Below, piece by piece: positions 8,086 through 17,500 of a stretch of DNA of 64,000 nucleotides. The notes beneath the pieces were generated by a model that did not search any database, was not told where the DNA came from, and saw only the letters and a program-made list of their open reading frames with translations. Positions within the stretch are counted from its first letter, which is position 1. Every line of letters starts with the position of its first letter. The DNA is taken from assembly GCF_029203285.1 (NCBI RefSeq), contig NZ_CP115669.1:4216001-4280000 (forward strand), written 5' to 3'. The translations under genes and the position numbers were made by a program. Origin of the DNA: Pseudomonas sp. PSE14 (GTDB lineage Bacteria > Pseudomonadota > Gammaproteobacteria > Pseudomonadales > Pseudomonadaceae).

Positions 8086-8272
8086 CGCTCCTACGAGATC
8101 AAGAGCCCCTCACCCTAACCCTCTCCCGCAAGCGGGAGAGGGGACCGTTCGGTGCAGGATGAAACGTTAGCGTCAGCCGGCACGATCTGCCCCCTCTCCC
8201 TGAGGGAGAGGGCTGGGGTGAGGGGAAATACCGGTACCGAATTTCCCGAAGAAAACAATTGCGCCTACGAAA
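8086..8272. repeat. Composite MITE-like element, copy 1
   Basis: The core runs from CCCCTCACCCTAACCCTC (8106) to its imperfect inverse ending GGGGTGAGGGG (8225). The outer 22-bp arms pair at 20 of 22 positions, and each arm has its own small hairpin (CCCTCTCCC...GGGAGAGGG). The core is preceded by CGCTCCTACGAGAT (8086-8099) and followed by a tail containing GCGCCTACGAAA (about 8261-8272), both like REP ends. The second copy at 13810-14003 shares core, flanks and tail. No coding potential. Confidence 0.8.
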
Positions 8273-8290
8273 CGCCGATCAACGCCCATT

Positions 8291-8319
8291 AAAAAGCCCG
8301 GCACCAGGCCGGGCTTTTT
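8291..8319. terminator. Bidirectional Rho-independent terminator
   Basis: An 11-bp stem AAAAAGCCCGG/CCGGGCTTTTT (8291-8301 with 8309-8319) with a 7-nt loop. A- and T-tracts on the two sides let it work both for plpD on the plus strand and for the FimV-like gene, whose stop is 16 bp away on the minus strand. Confidence 0.85.
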
Positions 8320-8334
8320 CATTCACCGTGCGAA

Positions 8335-10485
8335 TCAGGCAATCAGCGCCAGCAGTTCGCGAGCCTCGGCCTTGGCCTTGGAGTCGCCGTTCTCGATCAC
8401 CTGCTTGAGGATGCGATAGGCCTCGTCCAGGTTGCCCCGGTCAATACAGGCGCGCGCTTCGTCGAGGCTGGCCAGCAACTCGTCATGCTCGTGCACCTCG
8501 GTCTCCGGCAGCTCGAACACCAGGTCGGTCTCCGTGGCCTGGCCGAACATGCTGGCGTGCTCACCATCCAGGTCCAGCTCGGTGATTTCCGGCAGCTCGC
8601 GAAGATTGCTGAGGAAATTCGCGGGAACCGGTTGTTCGGCGGCCGGCACGTTCTTGTTGCGCTGCGGCGTCTCGAAGGGGTCGAGGGAGTCCCAGTCCAG
8701 ATCCAGCGAGATGTCGCTCAGATTCAGCGCGAAGTCCGGGTCCGCGTCGCCAGTGGTGGCATGCGCAGTCGGTGCGGGCGTGTCATCCAGCGACAGGTCA
8801 TCCCAGTCGGTCAGGGTTTCGCCCGACGGAACGACCGGCACCTCCTCCGCGCGCTCGAGCATCGCCGGGTAGCGCGACTTGATCTGGTCGATCTGCTTCT
8901 GGTCGCCGCCACGTGCCACCAACTCGCGCTCCTGCTCATGGAAGCCGACCAGGTCGCCCAGTTCGGCGAACACCAGCAGCAACTTCATGCGCAGCTCGCG
9001 GCGTTCGGGCTCCTGGGCCACGGCCTTGCGCAGCATGTCGCGCGCTTGGCTGAAGCGTCCGTAAGCGATGTAGATGTCCGCCCCCTCCAGGCTATCCGCG
9101 CTGGCCGCGGGAAGGCGCGCCACACCGGCATCAGGTGTGATCACCGGCTGCGGACGCTGGACCGGCGCGGACGCGGGCACCGGCGGCACGATCGCGGCGG
9201 CCAGCGGCTTGGCCGGCGGGATGGGTTTGGGTTGCGCCGACTGGACGCGGGTGTCCTTGACCGGCTGATCCTCGCGCTTGCGGCGCATCACCAGCAGCCC
9301 GGCGAGCAACGCGCCGAGAGCACCCACACCCAGCCACGGCCAGAGGTTTAACGAGCTACCCAAGGCATCGCTGGCGGGCGTCGCCGGCGTTGCAACGACC
9401 GGCGCCGACTGCTCGGCCCTGGGTGCTGCGGGAGCCGCCTGGGTGCCAGGCGCATCACGGCGGGCCAGTTCAGCCTGCAGGCTCTGCACCTGCTGGTCGC
9501 GGCTTTCCAGGGCTTTCTGCAGTGCTTCGAGCTGTTTCTGCATGGCATCCATGCGCTGGTTCAACTGGTCGCGCTGGGCATTGCTCAGGGCGAGATCGGC
9601 TTCCACCTTGGCCAGGTTGCCTTCTACCGCCGGTGCGGCGGGCGCAACGGCGGCGGGCGCGTCAGCGGCCGGCGTGGCTTCCGGCTCGACCTGTACGGGC
9701 TGCACGGTGGCATTGGCCGCGGGCGCCGCGGCAGCGGGCTGCGGCGCGGGAGCGTTGGTGTGCCCGGCGTACTGCTGACCCTGCGGCAGGATCAGCGTCT
9801 GTCCGACCTTCAGGCGATGCGGGTCGCCATTGACGAAGGCCTGGGGATTGAGCGCCAGCAGGCTGTCCATCAGTTGACTGTGCGAGGCGCCGGTGCCGCT
9901 CAGGCGCGAGGCGATCCGCCACAGCGTGTCGTTGCGCACGGTGGTGTAGCGCCCTTCACCCGCGGGGATGGGCGGCGCCGCAGGGGCGCTGCGAACCGGT
10001 GCGGCGCGCTGGCTATAGGGTTCAGGGGCCGTGCGTTCGGGCCGGGGAATACTGGCGGCGACGGAGGTCCGCGCGCTGCTGTTGTAGCTCGGCGGGTCGA
10101 GCAGCACGGTGTACTCGCGCAGCATGCGCCCGTTGGGCCGCTCCACTTCCACCAGGAAATTGAGGTACGGCTCGTGCACCGGCTGGGTCGACACCACCTT
10201 GATGTAACTGCGCCCGCCACGGATCACCGGCGTGAAGCGCAGATTCTGCAGGAACATGAAACGATCGACGCCGGCCTGCTCGAAAGCGGCCGGGCTCGCC
10301 AGGCGAGCGATCAGTTCATCGGAGGTCATGTCGCCCGTCTGCAGCAGGGCGATCTCAGCATCCAGAGGCTGGTTCAGCGACGAGTGCAGGGTGATCTCAC
10401 CCAGGCCAAGGGCATTGGCATGAGCGGAAACAAACACCGAAAGCGCAGCGAGCGTCAGCGGAATTCTATTTGTTATACGAGCCAT
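8335..10485 (-). CDS. FimV-like LysM-domain inner-membrane protein
   Basis: 716 residues. A signal peptide (cut near SAHANA) is followed by the FimV N-terminal domain LGLGEITLHSSLNQPLDAEI. A LysM peptidoglycan-binding motif comes next (YTTVRNDTLWRIASRLS to VGQTLILP, about 185-240). Then come a Pro/Ala-rich linker, a coiled coil (about 295-345), one membrane helix (WPWLGVGALGALLAGLLV, about 375-392), an acidic cytoplasmic region and the C-terminal FimV TPR-like motif ending ARELLALIA. FimV is a polar hub for type IV pili, and the true FimV is longer. This shorter paralogue shares its domain order; its own role is not known. An internal paralogue is more likely than fimV itself. Confidence 0.85.
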   Translation of the reverse strand: MARITNRIPLTLAALSVFVSAHANALGLGEITLHSSLNQPLDAEIALLQTGDMTSDELIARLASPAAFEQAGVDRFMFLQNLRFTPVIRGGRSYIKVVSTQPVHEPYLNFLVEVERPNGRMLREYTVLLDPPSYNSSARTSVAASIPRPERTAPEPYSQRAAPVRSAPAAPPIPAGEGRYTTVRNDTLWRIASRLSGTGASHSQLMDSLLALNPQAFVNGDPHRLKVGQTLILPQGQQYAGHTNAPAPQPAAAAPAANATVQPVQVEPEATPAADAPAAVAPAAPAVEGNLAKVEADLALSNAQRDQLNQRMDAMQKQLEALQKALESRDQQVQSLQAELARRDAPGTQAAPAAPRAEQSAPVVATPATPASDALGSSLNLWPWLGVGALGALLAGLLVMRRKREDQPVKDTRVQSAQPKPIPPAKPLAAAIVPPVPASAPVQRPQPVITPDAGVARLPAASADSLEGADIYIAYGRFSQARDMLRKAVAQEPERRELRMKLLLVFAELGDLVGFHEQERELVARGGDQKQIDQIKSRYPAMLERAEEVPVVPSGETLTDWDDLSLDDTPAPTAHATTGDADPDFALNLSDISLDLDWDSLDPFETPQRNKNVPAAEQPVPANFLSNLRELPEITELDLDGEHASMFGQATETDLVFELPETEVHEHDELLASLDEARACIDRGNLDEAYRILKQVIENGDSKAKAEARELLALIA

Positions 10486-10778
10486 AACCCCATCCCATTG
10501 TTCGGGTCTGCTAGCCGTTCCCTGACCACCCGAAAGCGGCAGGCTTTACCTGTCCACACACTCGAACCACCTAGCCGGACACAGACCCACGCGCCCTACC
10601 ACTGCACCTGAAAGGTACAGGCCGATTGATATCAGGGATTAGGTGCTGCAACGGGTTTGGTCAAGACAAATCGTCGAAAAACCGGCGAATGGTCAGGGTA
10701 ATCGGGTGGTGGACTGGCGGCTTCGCGAAAAACCGCCAGAAAAATGGCTATCTTACCGAATTTACTGTGATGAGTTGC

Positions 10779-11213
10779 TCAGTTCTTCTCCAGATTGCCA
10801 AGAATCCGGCTGAGGACCCGCTGGCAGAGGGCGATCTCGTCCTCGGTGATGCCGTTGAGCACCTCATTGCGCACCGCAGCGGCAATGCTCTCGATATCGG
10901 CGATCAGGACGTCAGCCTTGGGCGTCAGGGCAATGCGTTTGGCGCGGCGGTCCTCGGCCACGGCCTGGCGGCGAACCAGTCCCTGGGCTTCGAGGCCGTC
11001 GAGCAGACGGGCCAGGGTCGGGCCTTCGACGCCGACCGATTGCGCGAGCTCGCGCTGAGTGGGTGCGGCGGAGTGGCGTGCCAGGTGCAGCAACACCAGC
11101 CAGCGTGCCTGGGACAGGCCGAGATGACTGAGGCGGCGGTCGAGTTCAGCCCGCCATGCACGCGAAGCCTGGGCCAGTTGGGTACCGAAGTAGTGCTTAT
11201 CGTTGTCTGCCAT
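10779..11213 (-). CDS. MarR-family transcriptional regulator
   Basis: 144 residues, the standard MarR length. The winged helix is seen in ARWLVLLHLARHSAAPTQRELAQSVGVEGPTLARLLDGLEAQGLVRR (about 38-85), and the wing in AEDRRAKRIALTPKADVLI (about 88-106). The N-terminal helix FGTQLAQASRAWRAELDRRLS is the dimer arm. It resembles the SlyA/HpcR side of the family. A GGCTAAT/ATTAGCC inverted repeat lies 41 bp upstream of the start, so autoregulation is likely. The ribosome-binding site is weak. The 290-bp space towards the FimV-like gene carries no gene I can support. Confidence 0.9.
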   Translation of the reverse strand: MADNDKHYFGTQLAQASRAWRAELDRRLSHLGLSQARWLVLLHLARHSAAPTQRELAQSVGVEGPTLARLLDGLEAQGLVRRQAVAEDRRAKRIALTPKADVLIADIESIAAAVRNEVLNGITEDEIALCQRVLSRILGNLEKN

Positions 11214-11253
11214 TGTGTCGCGGCTTTTTTCTGAAAGAAGTCGGGGATGATGC

Positions 11254-11281
11254 GGCTAATTGATTTGACTAATTATTAGCC
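11254..11281. promoter_or_regulatory. Candidate MarR operator
   Basis: A perfect 7-bp inverted repeat, GGCTAAT (11254-11260) and ATTAGCC (11275-11281), with half-sites about 21 bp centre to centre. The spacer and the following bases contain further CTAAT copies. It sits in the promoter region of the adjacent MarR gene, the usual place for an autoregulatory operator. The assignment is inference. Confidence 0.4.
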
Positions 11282-11333
11282 AGCTAATCAAGCCCGTACA
11301 ATGACAGATTGTCGCAGGGCGTGACGGAACGCC

Positions 11334-12350
11334 TCACCACTTGGCGTACTGGTCCTCGACGAAACCCCACAGGTTGTCGATGCGCACCTCGGCCTGCCCC
11401 GCCGGTCGCAGCACGCCACTGAAGCGGCCGAAGATCTGCTTGAAGTTGCTGGCCAGCACGCCGAGGTTGAGGCGCTCCTGGTGCAGCCCATGGGCTTCGA
11501 AGCGCAGCTCGACCTGGCCGTCGTAGGAACGAATGGTCCAGGGTTGCAGCGGATGGTCGCGGTCGAACTCGAAGCGGACGCTGTCCACCTTCACCAGCTT
11601 GCCGTCCAGCCAGTAGCAGTTCTCGGTGAAGCTGGTTTCGTTGACCCCGCACGACAGGTTGAGCCCGACCCGCCGGCCCTGTGCCTCGCCGGACAGGCAG
11701 GCCCAGTTCCAGAACGTCTCGCGGCGCATGTAGCCGGCGGACCAGTCGTGATGCGCGTAGGCGTCCAGCGCGCGCAGGTCGTAGTTGCCCAGGGCGCTGC
11801 GCACCTCGCCGTGGCAGTGCACGCCGGCCACCTTGCGCGCGTAGACCCAGCCGTTCACCGCCGTCGGGGTGCAGATGCTCATGGGCTCGAAAGCGGGCTG
11901 CTCCTCGCTGAAGCGCGCGTCGATGCGGGTGCCGTCGTCCAGCTCGACCAGCAGGCGCTTCTCGAAGGGCGAGGAACTGTTCTCCAGACGCAGCAGGTTG
12001 CGCCCTTGGCGCAGTTCGCAGATGCCATCGTTGGGGTTCTGCGTGAAGTTCGAGCCCATGCCCAGCGGGCACTTGAACTGGCGCTCGATCATCCGCCCGC
12101 TTTCCGGGTGGTAGAGGTAGACGAAGCCGACGGTGAGCAGGCTGACGTCGGCCAGCGCGCAGCCGCCGATCAGGGTCGGACTGATCAGGCCGAAATACTG
12201 GAACTGGTGGAAGCTGCGCCACTTGCTCAGCGCGCCGAGCCGGCGGCCCATGGGTGAGCGGAAGTCGAAGTCGCGGTAGTTGATCGTCGCCGGAGTGGTG
12301 GGAAAGATGCCGTAGTGCGGTTGGCCGTTGGACTGGATCAGCTGCTGCAT
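11334..12350 (-). CDS. DUF2804 family protein
   Basis: 338 residues without signal peptide or membrane helix. The second half has the family's pattern: TFWNWACLSGEAQGRRVGLNLS, then NETSFTENCYWLDGKLVKVDSVRFEFD, and the C-terminal GFVEDQYAKW. No catalytic motif is known to me and the biochemical role is undescribed; the repeated beta-strand character (Gly/Trp/Asp-rich) suggests a lipocalin-like barrel. The start at 12350 (MQQLIQSNGQP) is the first ATG of the conserved part. A second member of what appears to be the same family begins at 63887. The gene stands alone between MarR and a diguanylate cyclase. Confidence 0.75.
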   Translation of the reverse strand: MQQLIQSNGQPHYGIFPTTPATINYRDFDFRSPMGRRLGALSKWRSFHQFQYFGLISPTLIGGCALADVSLLTVGFVYLYHPESGRMIERQFKCPLGMGSNFTQNPNDGICELRQGRNLLRLENSSSPFEKRLLVELDDGTRIDARFSEEQPAFEPMSICTPTAVNGWVYARKVAGVHCHGEVRSALGNYDLRALDAYAHHDWSAGYMRRETFWNWACLSGEAQGRRVGLNLSCGVNETSFTENCYWLDGKLVKVDSVRFEFDRDHPLQPWTIRSYDGQVELRFEAHGLHQERLNLGVLASNFKQIFGRFSGVLRPAGQAEVRIDNLWGFVEDQYAKW

Positions 12351-12447
12351 GGGCGCGGGCTCGGTGGCGGGGTCCGGCGCATGCTAGCACCGCGCCTGCG
12401 GGCGCCGCAGTCACGCACGGCGCCAGTGCGGGGGACGGAATAAGCCA

Positions 12448-13605
12448 TTACGCCACGACCTGGTTACGCCCGAATGCCTTCGCCTCGTACAGCGCCCGAT
12501 CGGCATGCTCATAGATGCTGCGCAGCGGATGCCCGGTCTCCGGCCACAGGCAGGATACGCCAATGGACAACGTCACCTCGTCCGCCGTCAGCGAGCCTTC
12601 GTGGGCGATGCCCAGCCCCTGCACTGATTCGCGCAACACCTCGGCGCGCTCCCTGGCCTCGCGCTCGCTGGCGCCGTAGAGCAGCACGGCGAACTCCTCG
12701 CCGCCCAGGCGCACCGCCATGTCCAGCGGGCGCCGGGCGCAGGCCGCAAGCACCTCGCCGATGCGCTGTAGCACGGTATCGCCGGCCTGGTGGCCATAGC
12801 GGTCGTTGTAGGCCTTGAAATGGTCGACGTCGCAGAGCAGCAGCGCCAGCCCCACGCTCTCGCGCTGCGCCTGGCGCCACAGGCGTTCCAGCTGGCGATT
12901 GAAGCTGCGCCGGTTGTGCAGCCCGGTGAGGCTGTCGTGCTCGGCCATCACCCGCAGCAGGCGGCTGATCAGGAAGTGCTGGCGGGACTTGTATTCAAGG
13001 AGGTAGCAACCCACGGCACCGACCAGGTTGCCGAACAGCAGGAACACCACGTTGCTGACCAGCTTGGGCAACGGGAGCCCCACATACAGCTCGCCCCCCA
13101 CGTACGCCAGCAGGATGACGAAGGCGCAGGCCACCGCTTCGGCAAAGCGCAGGCCGATCAGGAAATAGGCGGCCATGCTGACCAGCAACAGCCCCTCGTA
13201 GGGATAGGTCTGGTCGACCGAGTGGGCGATGGCGACTACCGCGGCGGCACCGACGCCGATGCTGAGGATGCAGGCCAGGCTCAGCGGCACCAGCAATTGG
13301 CTATGGCGGCGCTGCAGGATCAGCGCGCCGCAGGCCACCAGCAGTACCAGCACGCCGGCGCGCACGGCGAGCATCTGCCAGTGCACCGGACCGCTGATGA
13401 GGAGAAAGTCGATAACCGCCAGCGCCAGCCAGATCAGTAGGCCGATGGTCAGTGCGGTGCGCTTGAGATCGAAGCTGTCTTCCCGCAGATAGTGGCGGTA
13501 TTGGGTTTCGAGGTCGGGCGCAAAGCGCAAGCGGCGAAAACCCTGGGAGAGCTGCTCGGCGTAGGCATTGGAGTGGACGTCGTCCAGCCAGCTTTGTTGT
13601 GACAC
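12448..13605 (-). CDS. hsbD: Membrane diguanylate cyclase (GGEEF), probable HsbD
   Basis: About 385 residues. The N-terminal half has about six membrane helices (IGLLIWLALAVIDFLLI through VVFLLFGNLVGAVGCYLL). A complete GGDEF domain follows: DSLTGLHNRRSF, DVDHFKAYNDRYGHQAGD and the active-site loop RLGGEEFAVLL. The enzyme makes c-di-GMP from two GTP. The topology and its place next to recQ and the DUF2804 gene match HsbD, which in P. aeruginosa links the HptB/HsbR/HsbA pathway to motility and biofilm; the name rests on synteny recalled from memory. I favour GTG 13605 (VSQQSWLDDV) because AGAGG lies 5 nt upstream; an in-frame ATG at 13641 has no ribosome-binding site. Confidence 0.85.
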   Translation of the reverse strand: MSQQSWLDDVHSNAYAEQLSQGFRRLRFAPDLETQYRHYLREDSFDLKRTALTIGLLIWLALAVIDFLLISGPVHWQMLAVRAGVLVLLVACGALILQRRHSQLLVPLSLACILSIGVGAAAVVAIAHSVDQTYPYEGLLLVSMAAYFLIGLRFAEAVACAFVILLAYVGGELYVGLPLPKLVSNVVFLLFGNLVGAVGCYLLEYKSRQHFLISRLLRVMAEHDSLTGLHNRRSFNRQLERLWRQAQRESVGLALLLCDVDHFKAYNDRYGHQAGDTVLQRIGEVLAACARRPLDMAVRLGGEEFAVLLYGASEREARERAEVLRESVQGLGIAHEGSLTADEVTLSIGVSCLWPETGHPLRSIYEHADRALYEAKAFGRNQVVA

Positions 13606-13725
13606 GTTCACCTCTTCTCGTGGAGGTCTAAGTGCCACCATAGCCGTTCGAGATGAGCGTCACAAGTTTGTCGTTTTAACACGCCACGAAACTGACGGAG
13701 CGGGGTGTATTGAGGTGCATTGAAT

Positions 13726-13817
13726 GCAGGAGCGGCCTCCGTCCGCGATCACCACGATAGCGGTGCAATGGCTGACCGCCGGCCTTGCGGCCGGATCGAG
13801 GACAGAGTCCGCTCCTA
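13726..13817. repeat. REPIN, family 2 (TAGGAGCGG...)
   Basis: Inverted pair of REP units: GCAGGAGCGGCCTCCGTCC at the left (13726-13748) and GAGGACAGAGTCCGCTCCTAC at the right (to 13817). The right unit runs directly into the composite element at 13810. The stretch from 13642 to 14033 between the diguanylate cyclase and recQ has no gene and consists mostly of these two repeats. Confidence 0.8.
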
Positions 13818-14003
13818 CGAGATACATCTGTACTCGGGGCGGCCCTCACCCTAACCCTCTCCCTAGGGGAGAGGGGACCGTTCGGAGCAGGATCAAACCG
13901 AGGTGTCAGCCGGCACGGACAGCTCCCTCTCCTGGGGGAGAGGGCTGGGGTGAGGGGGAGCGCAGGCACGGATTATCCAGAAGAAGACAGTTGCTCCTAC
14001 GAA
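13810..14003. repeat. Composite MITE-like element, copy 2
   Basis: Same structure as the copy at 8086-8272: CGCTCCTACGAGAT, a CCCTCACCCTAACCCTCTCC arm from 13843, a centre containing GGGGACCGTTCGG and GTCAGCCGGCACG, and the inverse arm ending GGGGTGAGGG (about 13956). The tail has GAAGAAGACAGTTGCTCCTACGAAA. Between-copy identity is highest in the arms and in these shared words. Confidence 0.8.
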
Positions 14004-14033
14004 AACGGAATCAGCACCAGGCGGCTCGCGCGA

Positions 14034-16178
14034 TCAGACTTCCAGCTCGGCCTGCAGGGCGGCGCGCACGCAGTGCAGCACGCCCAGCGGCACGCGGCCT
14101 TCGAACAGCTCGGCGATGGTGCTCACCGGCGGCAGTTCGCCGTCTTCGTCGAGGAAGGCATCCTGCACTTCACCGAGCAATTCTTCGGGCAGGTCCAGCG
14201 CCTGCTCCAGGGTCAGCTGCTGGCGGCCAATCGCCTCGGCCAGCAGGCTGTAGACGTTCTTCTCGCTGCAATCGAGCTGGCGGGCGATCTGCGCGGGGGT
14301 CATGCCGGCGCGGGCCAGGGTCACCAGTTCGTGGCGCAGGTCGGTGACCGGCGCCGGCGTGTCCGGTGCCTTGTCGGACTCGGTGAGCACATCGAGGAAG
14401 GCCTGGCCGTAGCGCTCCAGCTTGCGCGCGCCGACGCCGCTGACCTGGGCCATCGCGGTGAGCGTGGTGGGCTGGCTGCGCAGCATTTCCAGCAGGGTGG
14501 CGTCGGGGAAGATGACGTAGGGCGGCACCGAGTGTTCTTCGGCCAGCTTGCGCCGCAGGGTGCGCAGGGCTTCCCACATCTCGCGTTCTTCCTGGCGCAC
14601 CAGTTGGCTGGCCGGGCTGGCGCCGCCGGAGGACGACGACTTGCTGCGCTGCGGCTTGGGATCGCGGCGCAGCGCCAGCGTCTCTTCGCCGCGCAGCAGC
14701 GGACGGCAGGCTTCGGTCAGGCGCAGGCCGTTGAAACCGTCGACGTCCACATCGGCAAAACCACGGGCGACCAACTGGCGGAACAGCGTGCGCCACTCAT
14801 CCTCGCCACGGGACTTACCAATGCCGAACACCGCCAGGTGCTGGTGACCGACGCTGCGTACCTTCTCGGTGTCCTTGCCCAGCAGCACGTCCACCAGATG
14901 GCCGACGCCGTAGCGCTGGCCGCTGCGGTAGATGGCCGACAGGGCCTGGCGCGCGGGTTCGGTGGCGTCCCAGGTTTCCACACCATCGACGCAGATGTCG
15001 CAGTGGCCGCAGGGGTTGGGCATCACCTCGTCGAAGTAGGCCAGCAGCGCTTGGCGGCGGCAGCGGGTTTCCTCGCACAACGCCAGCATGGCTTCGAGCT
15101 TGTGCCGCTCGACGCGCTTGTGGCGCTCGTCGCCCTCGGAGTTCTGCATCATTTGCCGCAGCAGCAACACATCCTGCAGGCCGTAGGCCATCCAGGCGTC
15201 AGCGGGCAGGCCGTCACGGCCGGCGCGGCCGGTTTCCTGGTAGTAGGCCTCCAGGCTTTTCGGCAGGTCCAGGTGCGCGACGAAGCGCACGTTGGGCTTG
15301 TCGATGCCCATGCCGAAGGCGATAGTGGCGACCATGATCAGCCCTTCCTCGTTGAGGAAGCGCTTCTGGTGATAGGCGCGTAGGTCGTTGGACAGACCCG
15401 CGTGGTAAGGCAGCGCCGGGAAGCCCTGGTTGGAGAGGAACTCGGCGACCTCCTCGACCTTCTTGCGCGACATGCAGTAGACGATGCCGGCATCGCCCCG
15501 CCGCTCGGCGAGGAAACCCAGCAACTGCTTGCGCGGCTGCTCCTTGGGCACGATGCGGTAGAAGATGTTCGGCCGGTCGAAGCTGGAGAGGAACTGCTCG
15601 GCGTTCTGCAGGTGCAGGCGCTGGATCATCTCCTCGCGGGTGCGCATGTCCGCCGTTGCGGTCAGGGCAATGCGCGGCACGTCCGGGAACAGCTCGGCGA
15701 GCTGGCCCAGTTGCAGGTATTCGGGACGGAAGTCATGGCCCCACTGCGACACGCAGTGCGCCTCGTCGATGGCGAACAGGCCGATCTGCAGGCGCTGCAG
15801 GAACGCCAGCATGCGCGGCTGCACCAGGCGCTCCGGCGCCAGGTAGAGCAGCTTGATCTCGCCGCGCAGCAGGCGGTCGGCGATCTCGCGCTGGGCGTCG
15901 GGGCTGAGCGAGGAGTTCAGCGCCGCCACCGGCACGCCCAGCTCGTCCAGCGTGGCGACCTGGTCTTCCATCAGCGCGATCAGCGGCGACACCACCACCG
16001 TCAGGCCGTCGCGCAGCAGCGCCGGGACCTGGAAGCACAACGACTTGCCGCCGCCGGTGGGCATCAGCACCAGGGCATCGCCGCCGCTGGCCACGCGCTC
16101 GATGATCCGCGCCTGATTGCCACGGAAGGCGTCGTAACCGAAAACGTCTTTGAGGATGCGCTGGGCCTGGTCGAGCAT
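14034..16178 (-). CDS. recQ: ATP-dependent DNA helicase RecQ
   Basis: 714 residues. Superfamily 2 helicase motifs are in order: motif 0 FRGNQ, Walker A PTGGGKS (about 47), DEAH box with RecQ aromatic loop [18 protein letters not shown] (about 145), SFDRPNIFY, and motif [12 protein letters not shown]. The zinc-binding cysteines follow in CEETRCRRQ...[10 protein letters not shown] (about 370-400). Next come the winged-helix RQC domain and an HRDC domain ([21 protein letters not shown], about 530-600). It unwinds DNA during recombination and fork repair. The start at 16178 ([15 protein letters not shown]) has GGAG 7 nt upstream. The C-terminus carries about 100 extra residues with a helix-turn-helix-like stretch ([23 protein letters not shown]), also known from other Pseudomonas RecQ. 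Confidence 0.96.
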   Translation of the reverse strand: MLDQAQRILKDVFGYDAFRGNQARIIERVASGGDALVLMPTGGGKSLCFQVPALLRDGLTVVVSPLIALMEDQVATLDELGVPVAALNSSLSPDAQREIADRLLRGEIKLLYLAPERLVQPRMLAFLQRLQIGLFAIDEAHCVSQWGHDFRPEYLQLGQLAELFPDVPRIALTATADMRTREEMIQRLHLQNAEQFLSSFDRPNIFYRIVPKEQPRKQLLGFLAERRGDAGIVYCMSRKKVEEVAEFLSNQGFPALPYHAGLSNDLRAYHQKRFLNEEGLIMVATIAFGMGIDKPNVRFVAHLDLPKSLEAYYQETGRAGRDGLPADAWMAYGLQDVLLLRQMMQNSEGDERHKRVERHKLEAMLALCEETRCRRQALLAYFDEVMPNPCGHCDICVDGVETWDATEPARQALSAIYRSGQRYGVGHLVDVLLGKDTEKVRSVGHQHLAVFGIGKSRGEDEWRTLFRQLVARGFADVDVDGFNGLRLTEACRPLLRGEETLALRRDPKPQRSKSSSSGGASPASQLVRQEEREMWEALRTLRRKLAEEHSVPPYVIFPDATLLEMLRSQPTTLTAMAQVSGVGARKLERYGQAFLDVLTESDKAPDTPAPVTDLRHELVTLARAGMTPAQIARQLDCSEKNVYSLLAEAIGRQQLTLEQALDLPEELLGEVQDAFLDEDGELPPVSTIAELFEGRVPLGVLHCVRAALQAELEV

Positions 16179-16374
16179 GGGGGACTCCGAATGAAGCCGG
16201 GCATTATACGCAAGCCATCCGTCCACGACCGGCACCTTGTCCGGGAAACTGCGGAAAAATCCGTCACATGCGTCCGAAGCCCGCGTCAGTGCGGGCCGCG
16301 CGGGCATTTCGCTTTTGCCGCGAGGCCCCGGAACGACTACAATCTGGGGCCGATCACCTCCGAGGTAGTACCCG

Positions 16375-16962
16375 ATGTCCTTCGCCGACCAATTGTCCCG
16401 CCTGCAAGCCTTTCTCGATGCCGATGACCTGCACGAGGAAGCCTTGGACTACGTGGCGGCACACGGCTACCTGACCGCCCTGGCGATCTGCCCGGAGGAG
16501 GTGCCGGACCGCGAGTGGATCGACGCCCTGTTCGCCGAGCCGCCGCACTACCGCAGCGACGAGGAGCGCGCCGAGATCGAGGGCACCCTGGTCCAGCTCA
16601 AGGCGCATATCACCCGCCTGCTGGCCAGCGACGAGGAACTGGAACTGCCGTGCGAGCCCTACCTGGGCGACGAGCCGGACGATTCCGACATCCGCGGCTG
16701 GTGCATCGGCTTCATGGAAGGCGTATTCCTGCGTGAAGCGGTGTGGTTCGAGCAGGCCGAGGAAGAAGTCAGCGAGCTGCTGCTGCCGATCATGGTCGGT
16801 TCCGGCCTGTTCGACGAACAGCCTGAGTTCGACGAAATCGCCCGCGACCGCCAACTGGTCGACGACATGGTCGCGCAGATCCCGGAACTGCTGACCAACC
16901 TGTTCCTGCTGTGCCAGGCCCCGGAAGAGAAGCCGGCCCTGCTGAAACCCCGCACCCATTGA
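16375..16962 (+). CDS. YgfB/YecA family (UPF0149) protein
   Basis: 195 residues, acidic and all-helical. It shows the YgfB/YecA pattern: [34 protein letters not shown] at the start and the signature [17 protein letters not shown] near residue 105. The C-terminal SEC-C zinc motif of the longer YecA proteins is absent. In P. aeruginosa the related YgfB affects ampDh3 expression and beta-lactam resistance; whether this paralogue does so is unknown. GAGGTAG precedes the ATG by 9 nt. It diverges from recQ with a 197-bp gap. The DUF454 gene follows after 50 bp and may be co-transcribed. Confidence 0.85.
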   Translation: MSFADQLSRLQAFLDADDLHEEALDYVAAHGYLTALAICPEEVPDREWIDALFAEPPHYRSDEERAEIEGTLVQLKAHITRLLASDEELELPCEPYLGDEPDDSDIRGWCIGFMEGVFLREAVWFEQAEEEVSELLLPIMVGSGLFDEQPEFDEIARDRQLVDDMVAQIPELLTNLFLLCQAPEEKPALLKPRTH

Positions 16963-17012
16963 TCCGACGCCAGAGCCGCGCCCTGCGGCTCCGGATGCGA
17001 TCGCGCACACCG

Positions 17013-17411
17013 ATGTCACGGCAAATCCGCCAGAGCCGCCACGCCTGGGTTCGCTACTGCCTGCTGGGCGTGGGCTGGCTCAGCGTGGCGCTGGGCGTGA
17101 TCGGCATCTTCCTGCCGGTCCTGCCCACCACACCCTTCCTCCTGCTCGCCGCCGCCTGCTTCATGCGCAGCTCCCAGCGCTTCTACGACTGGCTGGTGAA
17201 CCACCCGAAGCTCGGCCCCTGGATCCGCGACTACCTCGACGGAGAAGGCATCCCGCTCAAGGGCAAGGTCTACGCCATCGGCCTGATGTGGAGCAGCATC
17301 GCCCTCTCCTGCTATCTGGTACAGCGCCCCTGGGCCTGGGGCTTCATGCTGACCAGCGCGACGCTGGTGACGATCTACCTGATCCGAGTCAAGACGCGGC
17401 GGCTCGACTAG
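17013..17411 (+). CDS. YbaN-like DUF454 inner-membrane protein
   Basis: 132 residues. The signature is LLGVGWLSVALGVIGIFLPVLPTTPFLLLAAACFMRSS, two membrane segments joined by the conserved LPVLPTTPF turn. Then comes FYDWLVNHPKLGPWIRDYLDGEGIPLKGKVYAI and a second hydrophobic pair. That is the full DUF454/YbaN architecture; function unknown. Start choice is uncertain: ATG 17013 (MSRQIRQ) and ATG 16995 (MRSRTPMSRQ) both lack a good ribosome-binding site. It precedes lapG by 90 bp in the same direction. Confidence 0.85.
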   Translation: MSRQIRQSRHAWVRYCLLGVGWLSVALGVIGIFLPVLPTTPFLLLAAACFMRSSQRFYDWLVNHPKLGPWIRDYLDGEGIPLKGKVYAIGLMWSSIALSCYLVQRPWAWGFMLTSATLVTIYLIRVKTRRLD

Positions 17412-17500
17412 GCCGGCGCTGCCCCTGCTCACTGGCAATACGCCAGCGCAACTTTCCACGGACCGCCTAGACTCCACTCATCCCACATGGAGCGCTGGCG

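Noticed and set aside
13785-15383. Long plus-strand frame over the composite repeat and recQ
   Set aside because: It is antisense to recQ and starts in a repeat; no recognisable domain.
17014-17477. Minus-strand frame over the DUF454 gene
   Set aside because: The plus-strand frame carries the DUF454 signature; the antisense frame has no domain.
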